NCBI GenBank assembly: GCA_900549895.1
Contig: URQG01000019.1
Coordinates: forward strand, 1 to 15,554
Origin: an uncultured Lachnobacterium sp.
Lineage (GTDB): Bacteria > Bacillota > Clostridia > Lachnospirales > Lachnospiraceae
Length of the DNA stretch: 15,554 nt
Reading direction: 5' to 3'
Each line of letters opens with the position of its first letter. Position 1 is the first letter of the stretch. The translations under genes and the position numbers were made by a program. Below the pieces are notes generated by a model, which did not search any database, had not been told where the DNA came from, and was given only the letters and a program-made list of their open reading frames with translations. Below, in pieces: positions 1 to 6,712 of this stretch.

Positions 1-9
1 GCCTTAGTT

Positions 10-156
10 TTACATATTCTCTTTTTCGGTTGTCTCCTCATCGTCCACAATCGCTGCGGAAGCTCCCGATACGGCTGCGATTACCGCAATCACTGCTCCA
101 AGCACTGCAACTCCGATGATGCATCCAATAAAAATTAATACCCCTGTCTCTGACAT
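10..156 (-). CDS. Small single-span membrane protein, 48 aa, unknown function
   Basis: Reading leftward from ATG at 156, the frame encodes 48 residues ending in TAA at 10-12. It starts MSETGVLIF, runs through about 28 hydrophobic or small residues rich in Ala, Val, Ile and Gly (roughly residues 5-37), and ends in a charged, mostly acidic tail (DDEETTEKEN). An AGGAG Shine-Dalgarno sequence lies at 167-171, ten bases before the ATG, and a promoter-like sequence lies about 80 bases upstream (235-262). I do not recognise a family. The layout predicts one membrane helix with a short N-terminus and a soluble acidic C-terminus. It could be a small regulator or partner of a membrane complex, but nothing in the sequence shows this. 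The ribosome site, promoter and clean helix-plus-tail composition make chance unlikely, though 48 codons is short. Confidence 0.6.
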   Translation of the reverse strand: MSETGVLIFIGCIIGVAVLGAVIAVIAAVSGASAAIVDDEETTEKENM

Positions 157-234
157 TATCGTTCATCTCCTGTCTTATTCTTGTTATCTTAACCAATCGG
201 ATATCCACTTATCCGTTCTCTTTCATATGTCGTT

Positions 235-262
235 ATTATAACATTTTCCATCCGGAATGCAA
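235..262 (-). promoter_or_regulatory. Sigma-A-like promoter for the 48-aa small ORF
   Basis: On the minus strand a perfect TATAAT (235-240) lies 16 bases downstream of TTGCAT (257-262). The -35 is only partly consensus (TTG conserved). Transcription would start near 228, leaving a leader of about 70 bases before the small ORF's ATG. The promoter sits just after the hairpin at 276-330, so the small ORF is probably transcribed separately from the BMP operon. Confidence 0.5.
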
Positions 263-275
263 AGACAAATATAAC

Positions 276-330
276 AAAAATACCCGCCTCGCTAAATACA
301 GATTTTCAACCTATATCTGACGATTCGGGT
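276..330 (-). terminator. Possible terminator after the BMP-type gene
   Basis: On the minus strand ACCCG (326-330) pairs with CGGGT (282-286), enclosing a second short stem CAGAT/ATCTG, and the right arm is followed by ATTTTTG. The stem is interrupted by an unpaired, asymmetric internal region, so it is weaker than a classic intrinsic terminator. On the plus strand the same hairpin is followed by GTTTTTATTTT. It lies about 70 bases after the stop codon at 399. The 331-398 stretch between them holds only a 5-bp hairpin (358-372). Confidence 0.45.
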
Positions 331-398
331 GTTTTTATTTTATGTATGAAGTATACCATCCTTGCATAGGATCCATTTTCATATTCCTATTATGGCTT

Positions 399-1601
399 CT
401 ATTTTTCGTTCATCTCTTCCATCGAAATCACATCATCAAGAATATAACAAAAAGTCGGCGAGGATGACTGTTCATTTTCTTTATACGGAGAATTCAGATC
501 GATCCTGTCATTCGGATCAAACACACTCACACCGGTAAATGGTCCGGAAAAGACCTCCAATTCTCCCTTGCTTAATTTTGCAATGGTGTCCTCAACCATT
601 TCCTTTGTTCCGCTTGGCGCAACGGTCTCATTGAGATCCAGAATCCGTACCCAGCCCTTATCAAGACCGGCCATAGCATCCTGTCCATACGTCCGTCCAT
701 CGATGCAATCTTCGATTTTCTTATCATGGAGCAGGGCCCCGATCGACTGCTCAAAATAATACGAGTAATCAACACAACAACTGATCAGCGATTTGGTTGG
801 AGCAATGTCCGTCATACTCTGATTGTATCCAACATGATAGACCGGGATCTCCAGTTTTGCATTCTCGCAAGCGGTAGCTGGACCAATGGTATCCGAATGT
901 TGTGAGATAACCACACAGTTTTCATCAATCAGTTCGTTTGCAGCCTGTTTTTCAAGTGAATAGCTTGACCATGTATTGGTATACTTAACGATCATGGTGG
1001 CTTCCGGAGCCATCGATTGTACCCCAAGATAAAAAGCGGTATAACCGGATATTACTTCCGGCAGCGGAAAAGCCGCCACATAGCCGACTTTTGCCTGTTG
1101 GGGGGTGATGATATTTTTTTCGATCATCTGTTTGATTTTCATTCCTGCAACTCTGCCGCATACATATCTGCCCTGATAGATTTCCCCAAAACAATTATGA
1201 TAATTCGGCAGAACCGGATCCGAATTTGCGTTATCTCCTGTAGGGACACAGAACTGAATATCCGGATACTGTTCAGCGATGGCTTTCACATCCGGACCAT
1301 ACCCATAACTGGCTGCGATAATATAGTCGCAGCCTTCATCAACCAGCTCCTGAAGATGCGATTCCACCTGTCCCTCTGCCACATTATAAATGGTCACACA
1401 TTCAATCCGGTCCCCATACACTTCTTTCACATGATCTCTGGCTTTAATAAAATTATTGGTATAAGGTGTAATTTCATCCCCTACAAATATGAATCCAACC
1501 TTCAGATGCTTTTCATCCTCTCTGGTTATTTTATGGATTCCAAAAGAAAACAACGACATCACCAGACAGGTTATTATGCACAATGTATATACTCTTTTCA
1601 T
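399..1601 (-). CDS. BMP/PnrA-type substrate-binding protein, extracytoplasmic
   Basis: This 400-residue protein resembles the BMP (basic membrane protein, PnrA/TmpC-like) solute-binding family, whose studied members bind nucleosides. After an N-terminal hydrophobic segment (about residues 5-21), the family pattern begins at KVGFIFVG (about 34-41). It continues with the GCDYIIAASYGYG and RVAGMKI segments and GYVAAFPLPEVISG, then TNTW and a late QHSDTIGPA region. There is no lipobox cysteine at the end of the hydrophobic segment and no clear signal-peptidase motif, so it may stay anchored by an uncleaved helix or be secreted. Its ATG overlaps the HD-GYP stop by four bases (ATGA, 1598-1601), implying translational coupling. 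No permease or ATPase gene is next to it, so I infer a sensing role, presenting a ligand to the neighbouring receptor, rather than transport. The actual ligand cannot be read from the sequence. Confidence 0.85.
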   Translation of the reverse strand: MKRVYTLCIITCLVMSLFSFGIHKITREDEKHLKVGFIFVGDEITPYTNNFIKARDHVKEVYGDRIECVTIYNVAEGQVESHLQELVDEGCDYIIAASYGYGPDVKAIAEQYPDIQFCVPTGDNANSDPVLPNYHNCFGEIYQGRYVCGRVAGMKIKQMIEKNIITPQQAKVGYVAAFPLPEVISGYTAFYLGVQSMAPEATMIVKYTNTWSSYSLEKQAANELIDENCVVISQHSDTIGPATACENAKLEIPVYHVGYNQSMTDIAPTKSLISCCVDYSYYFEQSIGALLHDKKIEDCIDGRTYGQDAMAGLDKGWVRILDLNETVAPSGTKEMVEDTIAKLSKGELEVFSGPFTGVSVFDPNDRIDLNSPYKENEQSSSPTFCYILDDVISMEEMNEK

Positions 1602-2317
1602 TCTTTCTGCTCTCCTTTTGCTTTCGCATATAACCGTTCTGCATCGATAACGCCTTCCTCAATCAACGAAAGCATGATTTCTACAAGGTGCGGGTCAAAT
1701 TGTGTTCCGCTGCAGCGTTTTAATTCTCCAATCACAAAATCAAGATCCAGTTGTTTTCGATATACACGGTTTGCGGTCATCGCATCAAACGCATCTGCTA
1801 TACCGATAATACGTGCCTCTATTGGAATTTCTTCTCCTTTCAGTCCATGACAATAACCGGTTCCATCATATCTCTCATGATGATACAAGGCTCCAACTCC
1901 CACATTATCAATCAAAGTAAAATCCTTTAAAATTTCTCCTCCCCGGATTACATGCGTCTTCATAATTTCATATTCTTCATCGGTCAGCCTTGCCGGCTTA
2001 TTTAAAATTGCATCCGGTATTCCTATCTTACCAATGTCGTGCAACAAAGCCATCTTGCGGAGATTTTCGCATTGTTCTTCCGAGTATCCGAGGCGGTTTG
2101 CAATAGCAACCGAATATTCCGATACACGATAAGAATGCTGGCTCGTATTGGAATCCTTTGCATCCACGGTGCGTGCAATCGAAAGAATCGTTTCATTGCT
2201 CATCTGGATCTGTTTCTTTGCATATTCCAGTTCCAGCTTCTGCTTCAGCAAGGTTCTCTGCATCTTCGATCTTGTGATAAACCAGGTAATCCACATGAGA
2301 ACCAGTCCCGCAATCAA
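1598..2317 (-). CDS. HD-GYP domain phosphohydrolase, separated C-terminal half of the receptor
   Basis: The frame opens at TTG (2315-2317) and gives 239 residues. Residues 2-14 are the membrane-helix stretch IAGLVLMWITWFI, then comes a basic coiled-coil-like linker (15-45), then an HD-GYP domain. HD-GYP enzymes hydrolyse cyclic di-GMP or related cyclic dinucleotides. Visible metal and catalytic residues are H61, the H93-D94 pair with GK at 96-97, H122, H146-H147 and D175. The signature normally written GYP reads GYC here (154-156). The start is weak: there is no good Shine-Dalgarno sequence, and the TTG overlaps the upstream TGA as TTGA. Homologous architectures that I know carry this helix and domain at the end of a propeller-Y_Y_Y receptor, so this is probably the C-terminal half of one protein (see the receptor entry). 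If made alone, by reinitiation, it would be a short membrane-anchored phosphodiesterase. Confidence 0.85.
   Translation of the reverse strand: MIAGLVLMWITWFITRSKMQRTLLKQKLELEYAKKQIQMSNETILSIARTVDAKDSNTSQHSYRVSEYSVAIANRLGYSEEQCENLRKMALLHDIGKIGIPDAILNKPARLTDEEYEIMKTHVIRGGEILKDFTLIDNVGVGALYHHERYDGTGYCHGLKGEEIPIEARIIGIADAFDAMTANRVYRKQLDLDFVIGELKRCSGTQFDPHLVEIMLSLIEEGVIDAERLYAKAKGEQKE
2314..2317 (-). other. Frame junction between receptor and HD-GYP halves
   Basis: The receptor ends TAT GTT TGA and the HD-GYP frame runs TTG ATT GCG, sharing TTGA. The downstream frame is -1 relative to the receptor. One additional T in the TTT run (2316-2318) would read GTT TTG ATT and join the halves without losing or adding any other residue. 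The receptor frame ends in WWFKLYYV and the downstream frame begins LIAGLVLMW, which together make one continuous membrane helix. Confidence 0.75.
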
Positions 2318-5133
2318 ACATAATAAAGTTTAAACCACCAGTTCTGATACATCTCAATATCTTTTTCGATCACGTATCTACCGGCCTCTATAACATTTCC
2401 GTTCACATCATCCAAAATCGCTATTTCAAATACATATTGCCCTTGTTTCAGATTCGTGTATGTGATGGAATTCAATTCGCTTAACCGGCATACCCGTCCC
2501 GACTTATCGTAGCCTTCCAGCTTAACCCTTACATATGGATCATCCATGGAATAATTCAACACTTCCGGTGAAAATGTAATCTGATGCGCATCTGCGGACA
2601 ATTGAAACGGATCCACACGATTGATCTCCATGCTCTTGCCGTCAACCTTTACCGAATTCAAAATCATTCGATAGGACTTTGTTGCCATATCGTACTTCGT
2701 CATATTTACTTTTACTACGCCCGTATCGCAGCATAGATACAAATCATCATTTTCTCTTCCGATCCATGAATTTGCAACTAAAGAAGCCCGAAATCCCCGT
2801 TTGGAATTGATTAGCGGATATTCCGTCCTCACATTTTTTACCAGATCTTTCGCATTTGCAACATAAATTCCCGCACTGCTCAAAATCCAGCATGTTCCGT
2901 CGCTGTTACATATCAGATCATAATTATTGCTGTATGGAAATTGATCAAGAATCGTCACTTTGCCGTCTGCCGACAGATAACAAAGCCCATTACTTGTGAC
3001 AATAAAAACGCCAGCCTGAATCGGATCATAAACCATACGAAGAACCACATCCGATGATAAGCCATTCTTTTTCGTAATACTTGAAACATGGTTATCCTTA
3101 TCAATTCGTGTAATTCCGCCTCCATCCGATCCAACGTAGCAGGCATCTTGATACTCCAAAAGACAAAGCGATTTCTCATTCGCCAGCCCACGTTTGGCAT
3201 CGAGAATACTCACAACGGAATCCTTCGACAAAACGGCAACTCCATAATCTCCGGCAGCCATTATTTTACCATCACTGCACTCGATGATCGTCCGGAACCG
3301 CATGCCCGGCATTCCGTTTTCTTCTGTAAAACTCTTTATATGATATCCACCATGGTTTTTTGCGGTAACTTTATATACACCCTTCTCCGTCGTAGCAATC
3401 CACAATGCATTTGTACTGTCCACTTTCAAGCAACGGACACGCACCCCCTGAAGCAGTTCGGTAAGGGTATTACTTACTTCTTTTTTGTCGTCGATTACAA
3501 TCAACCCGCTATCCGTACCGCAAAACAACAATCCATCCCACTTCGCCGTCGTATTGACGACGACATTCTGCCCAATCTTAGGAAATAATTCTTCAAATGG
3601 GGATTGGCACATCTCCAATAATCCCAGTCTGGAGGAACTGAACCACAGATTGCCCTGATAATCCATCAGCATATTATCAATGGAACTATTAAAATTATTG
3701 GTATTGATGCTCTGACATCTGCCCTCTTTGTCAATCAAAGCCACACCTGTATCCGAGCAGACAAACAATTCTCCGTTTTCCGTCTGGTAAAAACAATTGA
3801 TTGTTTCGCATCCGTCCATCACAATCCTGGATTCCATGACCGGCTTCCCCGATTTCATTGTATAAACATATACCTTATTATCCGTTGTTCCCAGATACAA
3901 CTGCCCATCCTGCGAAAAAAACGCTGACTTGTAGCATGCATCCGGTTCAATGCCTTCCGGTGCGGGTATCTGTTTTCCATTGTTGATCCAGAATACATCT
4001 CCTCGCTCTGTTACCCCGGCCACATTTCCGTTATCATCCGCAGTCATCGAGACTACATTTTTAATTTGATCCAATGATCCGGTCACCTTAACTCCGCCGC
4101 TGAGGGATACAACGGACAGCCCCTCGGCGGTACCGATATAATAATTTCCTAAAGAATCACATACAATCTGTTTCACAGAATTGGAAAGCAGACCATTTTG
4201 ATCATCTACTACATTAATAGGCTCCTCATTGATAAAAATAGTAACGCCGCTATCATTCGTTCCTGCCCACAATCTGCCTTCTTCATCAACATACAGGCAA
4301 TTTATCGTTTTGACCGAAGAAATGTCCTGAAGATACACAAACTTTGCTCCATCATATTTGAACAGTCCCGCATAGGTAGCGATCCACAGCTTTCCATCCT
4401 TTGTCTGTGCAATATCATTGGCTTCGCCGGATATAAGGCCTTCCTCTTTCGAATAGATCTTCTGCACATAAGAATCATAGTCTATTGTTGTTTCCTGCGC
4501 ATTCGCCGTATCAATGCTGCCAAAGCATCCCGAAACCGCCAGAATCAATAACATGAGTTTTGCTGCAGTCTGAAGATTCTTTTTCGAACCTCTTCGCATA
4601 TAGCGCACACCTTTCAGCAGCAAATAGACAATTTCCACACTCACAAGCTTGTCCAAAAATTCAACGCAAAACTGTCCGATCACATACGAAACATAACGGT
4701 GAACGCCTTTATCCATGCACATCATCATAACCTGATTTCCCCACACGTTTCCGGACATTCCATTATACAAAAGCGTATTGATCAAAACCGCAACAATGGT
4801 CGAAAAAACGGCAAGTCCCATTCCCAGAGTCATGGTTGTAAACTCCCTGTCAAACACGTTCTTTTTGGAAAAATAACCGACAGCAATGCCAAGCAAAGCT
4901 CCAACAATACAATAAACCGTTTGTCGGTCAACAAAGATTCCATAAATGATATTATTCGAAAAGCCGACCACGGCACCACAAACCGGTCCTCCCAGATATG
5001 CAATCAGAAATGTCCCGATGGAATCGCACCATAGCGGCAATACGAATTGATCCGCCAAAACGCGTCCGACAAAATCCAAAAGTAATGCTGCGATTGTGAG
5101 CAAAACAATCCAATATCCCTTCTTATTTTTCAT
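2314..5133 (-). CDS. Membrane receptor: S-component-like domain, 14 propeller blades, Y_Y_Y domain
   Basis: The protein has 939 residues. Residues 1-178 form several membrane helices. They contain a CDSIGTFLIAYLGGP segment followed by GFSNNIIYG (36-65), resembling the DxxGT...GP...N pattern of ECF-transporter S components. A second hydrophobic stretch (190-205) precedes the extracytoplasmic part. From about 218 to 810 I count 14 Reg_prop-like strands, for example LWIATYAGLFKYDG (249-262), LWAGT (288), LYLGT (412), LWFSS (496), LWIATTEKG (577) and LYLCCDTG (798). That is enough for two seven-bladed propellers. A Y_Y_Y domain follows (about 840-925, with VRVKLEGYDKSG and TYTNLKQGQYVFEI). The chain stops at WWFKLYYV, exactly where such receptors enter their last membrane helix. 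It lies 34 bases after tetR and overlaps the HD-GYP frame by four bases. Probable role: sensing an external ligand and passing the signal to the HD-GYP domain. Confidence 0.85.
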   Translation of the reverse strand: MKNKKGYWIVLLTIAALLLDFVGRVLADQFVLPLWCDSIGTFLIAYLGGPVCGAVVGFSNNIIYGIFVDRQTVYCIVGALLGIAVGYFSKKNVFDREFTTMTLGMGLAVFSTIVAVLINTLLYNGMSGNVWGNQVMMMCMDKGVHRYVSYVIGQFCVEFLDKLVSVEIVYLLLKGVRYMRRGSKKNLQTAAKLMLLILAVSGCFGSIDTANAQETTIDYDSYVQKIYSKEEGLISGEANDIAQTKDGKLWIATYAGLFKYDGAKFVYLQDISSVKTINCLYVDEEGRLWAGTNDSGVTIFINEEPINVVDDQNGLLSNSVKQIVCDSLGNYYIGTAEGLSVVSLSGGVKVTGSLDQIKNVVSMTADDNGNVAGVTERGDVFWINNGKQIPAPEGIEPDACYKSAFFSQDGQLYLGTTDNKVYVYTMKSGKPVMESRIVMDGCETINCFYQTENGELFVCSDTGVALIDKEGRCQSINTNNFNSSIDNMLMDYQGNLWFSSSRLGLLEMCQSPFEELFPKIGQNVVVNTTAKWDGLLFCGTDSGLIVIDDKKEVSNTLTELLQGVRVRCLKVDSTNALWIATTEKGVYKVTAKNHGGYHIKSFTEENGMPGMRFRTIIECSDGKIMAAGDYGVAVLSKDSVVSILDAKRGLANEKSLCLLEYQDACYVGSDGGGITRIDKDNHVSSITKKNGLSSDVVLRMVYDPIQAGVFIVTSNGLCYLSADGKVTILDQFPYSNNYDLICNSDGTCWILSSAGIYVANAKDLVKNVRTEYPLINSKRGFRASLVANSWIGRENDDLYLCCDTGVVKVNMTKYDMATKSYRMILNSVKVDGKSMEINRVDPFQLSADAHQITFSPEVLNYSMDDPYVRVKLEGYDKSGRVCRLSELNSITYTNLKQGQYVFEIAILDDVNGNVIEAGRYVIEKDIEMYQNWWFKLYYV

Positions 5134-5167
5134 TTGTATCCTCTCTCCTCTTCCGCAACCAGACTGA

Positions 5168-5794
5168 TTACGGCTCTCCGTTTCTTACATAAGCAACAAT
5201 CATCCCTTTGATCCGCTTCAATTCAGAAACATAATTCTCATCCTCATCTGCGCCCCAGATAAACCCATTTGCATAATATGTGCACGCTGCCATCATGACG
5301 TGAACCGTCTCACGCATAAACTCCTCAAACGGAATATCCGTTCTGAATGTATGGTCTTCTTTGGCTTTCTCATACATTTTAAGAAATCTTGTATCTGCCG
5401 AATATAAAGATAACTTAAAATTATTGAGCATTGCACTGTCTGTACCTGCGCGGCTGACAAAATGGTTAAAATTATCATTAAACTGCAAAAGTGCTTTATG
5501 GTTAACGCACATATCAATGTAACTGTCCATTGTAAATATAAAGCGATCGATAGCAGGAATCTCATTGATGGATGCAATCGGTCGTTTTTCGTCCAATTCA
5601 TCCAGATATTCCTTCCATTTTGCTGCGTTAACCGCTATCACCAGTTCCAGTTTGCTCGGATAATGGCGGAACAGTGTAGCCCTTCCGACGCCTGCAGCCT
5701 GTGCAATTTCACTCATTTTGGCAGATTCAATCTTATCTCTCACAAATATGTGAAATGCGGCATCAATGATTTTCTTTTTGTCTACTTGTTTCAT
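5168..5794 (-). CDS. TetR/AcrR-family transcriptional regulator
   Basis: The 208-residue protein has a typical TetR N-terminal DNA-binding domain: KKKIIDAAFHIF (6-17), then the helix-turn-helix with MSEIAQAAGVGRATLFRHY (27-45) and PSKLELV. The C-terminal part (about 60-205) is helical and divergent, as expected for the ligand and dimerisation domain, so the effector cannot be predicted. The ATG at 5794 is preceded by an AAGGGGAAG ribosome site. It is the first gene of the operon that continues into the receptor 34 bases downstream, so it most likely controls this operon, including itself. A promoter-like sequence and a TGTTAACA palindrome lie just upstream. The assignment to the family is firm; autoregulation is inference. 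Confidence 0.9.
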   Translation of the reverse strand: MKQVDKKKIIDAAFHIFVRDKIESAKMSEIAQAAGVGRATLFRHYPSKLELVIAVNAAKWKEYLDELDEKRPIASINEIPAIDRFIFTMDSYIDMCVNHKALLQFNDNFNHFVSRAGTDSAMLNNFKLSLYSADTRFLKMYEKAKEDHTFRTDIPFEEFMRETVHVMMAACTYYANGFIWGADEDENYVSELKRIKGMIVAYVRNGEP

Positions 5795-5824
5795 AACTTC
5801 CCCTTATTGATACTTGCAGTCTTA

Positions 5825-5853
5825 ATGTTAACACAAAACGTCTAAAGATTCAA
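5825..5853 (-). promoter_or_regulatory. Candidate promoter of the tetR-receptor operon
   Basis: On the minus strand TTGAAT (5848-5853) is separated by 17 bases from TAACAT (5825-5830), each matching four of six sigma-A consensus positions. An 8-bp palindrome TGTTAACA (5826-5833) overlaps the -10 and could be part of an operator for the TetR protein. The -35 abuts the stop codon of the deacetylase gene (5854-5856). Confidence 0.35.
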
Positions 5854-6648
5854 TCATTCATCCGCAATCTGTTTTCCTGACACATCCATATGATAATTTT
5901 CCCTCATAATAAGTTCGGAGATCGGCACGATCGTATAGCCTTTCTCTTCCAATTGTGTCAGCATGGTATCCAGTGCTTCGGCTGTATACTTTGCACCATT
6001 GTGACAGAGAATGATTGCCCCCGGCCCAAGTGCTTTATGATTGCACACCGTATCGATAATGGAATCTACACCGTAATCTTTCCAATCCAGACTGTCTACT
6101 GACCATTGAATCGGATAATAGTTCAACTGATATGCCGTCTTAATGACTGCATTATCATATGCCCCATACGGCGGGCGGAACAAAAACATCTCGTACCCCG
6201 TCAGTTCCTTAACTCTGTCATGTACACTTTTTAATTCCGATTCTTTCTCCGACTGAGAAATGGTTGTCATATCATAATGGTGCTCGCTATGATTCCCAAG
6301 ATCATGCCCACGCTTTACAAGCTCCTTCACACAATCCGGATTATCCGTTACCCAGCCTCCGGTCATAAAAAAAGTGACTTTGACATTGTGTTTATCCAGC
6401 GTATCCATAATTTTCGGAAAATCTTCCGCGCCCCAGGCAGCGTCAAAACTAAGTGCCACTTTATTCTCCGTTGTATCCACACAATAGATTGGAAGTTCCC
6501 TGTCCCCAACCGTCGCATTGGTCAACAGACTCCCGGTTGCCCGATACGAAACAAACACCAGACAAACAAAAAGAGCCACACCGACAACTCCAAATAAAGT
6601 TCCCGACTGTGACTCTTTCTTATTTTTGCTTTTCCATACTTTACGCAT
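5854..6648 (-). CDS. Membrane-anchored polysaccharide deacetylase, PdaB-like
   Basis: This 264-residue protein has a basic cytoplasmic start, one membrane helix (about 17-36) and a NodB-type deacetylase domain (about 60-245) facing outward. Carbohydrate esterase family 4 motifs are visible: SFDAAWG (67-73) for the first motif, HDLGNHSEHHYDM with metal ligands H120 and H124, FRPPYGAYD with R158, the DSLDW segment (185-189), and LCHNG with H216. The second aspartate of the usual TFDDG motif is alanine (A70), as in the SFDAAWG or FDISWG forms I know from sporulation-associated PdaB-like proteins of clostridia and bacilli. That suggests activity on peptidoglycan or a cell-wall polymer, possibly during sporulation, but the substrate is not evident. 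The start ATG at 6648 follows a CAGGTG ribosome site. It lies 64 bases after mtnN, and 59 bases separate its stop from the tetR start. Confidence 0.88.
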   Translation of the reverse strand: MRKVWKSKNKKESQSGTLFGVVGVALFVCLVFVSYRATGSLLTNATVGDRELPIYCVDTTENKVALSFDAAWGAEDFPKIMDTLDKHNVKVTFFMTGGWVTDNPDCVKELVKRGHDLGNHSEHHYDMTTISQSEKESELKSVHDRVKELTGYEMFLFRPPYGAYDNAVIKTAYQLNYYPIQWSVDSLDWKDYGVDSIIDTVCNHKALGPGAIILCHNGAKYTAEALDTMLTQLEEKGYTIVPISELIMRENYHMDVSGKQIADE

Positions 6649-6712
6649 ATTGCACCTGAAAACAAACTCTTATCATATTTTATTCCAAATGCAATTACGT
6701 TAGTACAAAAAA

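Noticed and set aside
358..372. Small perfect hairpin ATCCT-TGCAT-AGGAT after the BMP gene
   Set aside because: The 5-bp stem has no T-run on either side, so it does not support a terminator call.
1017..1850. 277-codon open frame on the plus strand
   Set aside because: It lies antisense across the BMP and HD-GYP genes, has no ribosome site or family resemblance, and is rich in residues expected from reverse-complement coding.
2328..2334. TTTAAAC, a classic -1 slippery heptamer, close to the receptor/HD-GYP junction
   Set aside because: The receptor reads it as TTT AAA C, which is the wrong phase for tandem -1 slippage. The -1 frame also meets a TAA at 2330-2332, so a slip there could not reach the HD-GYP frame.
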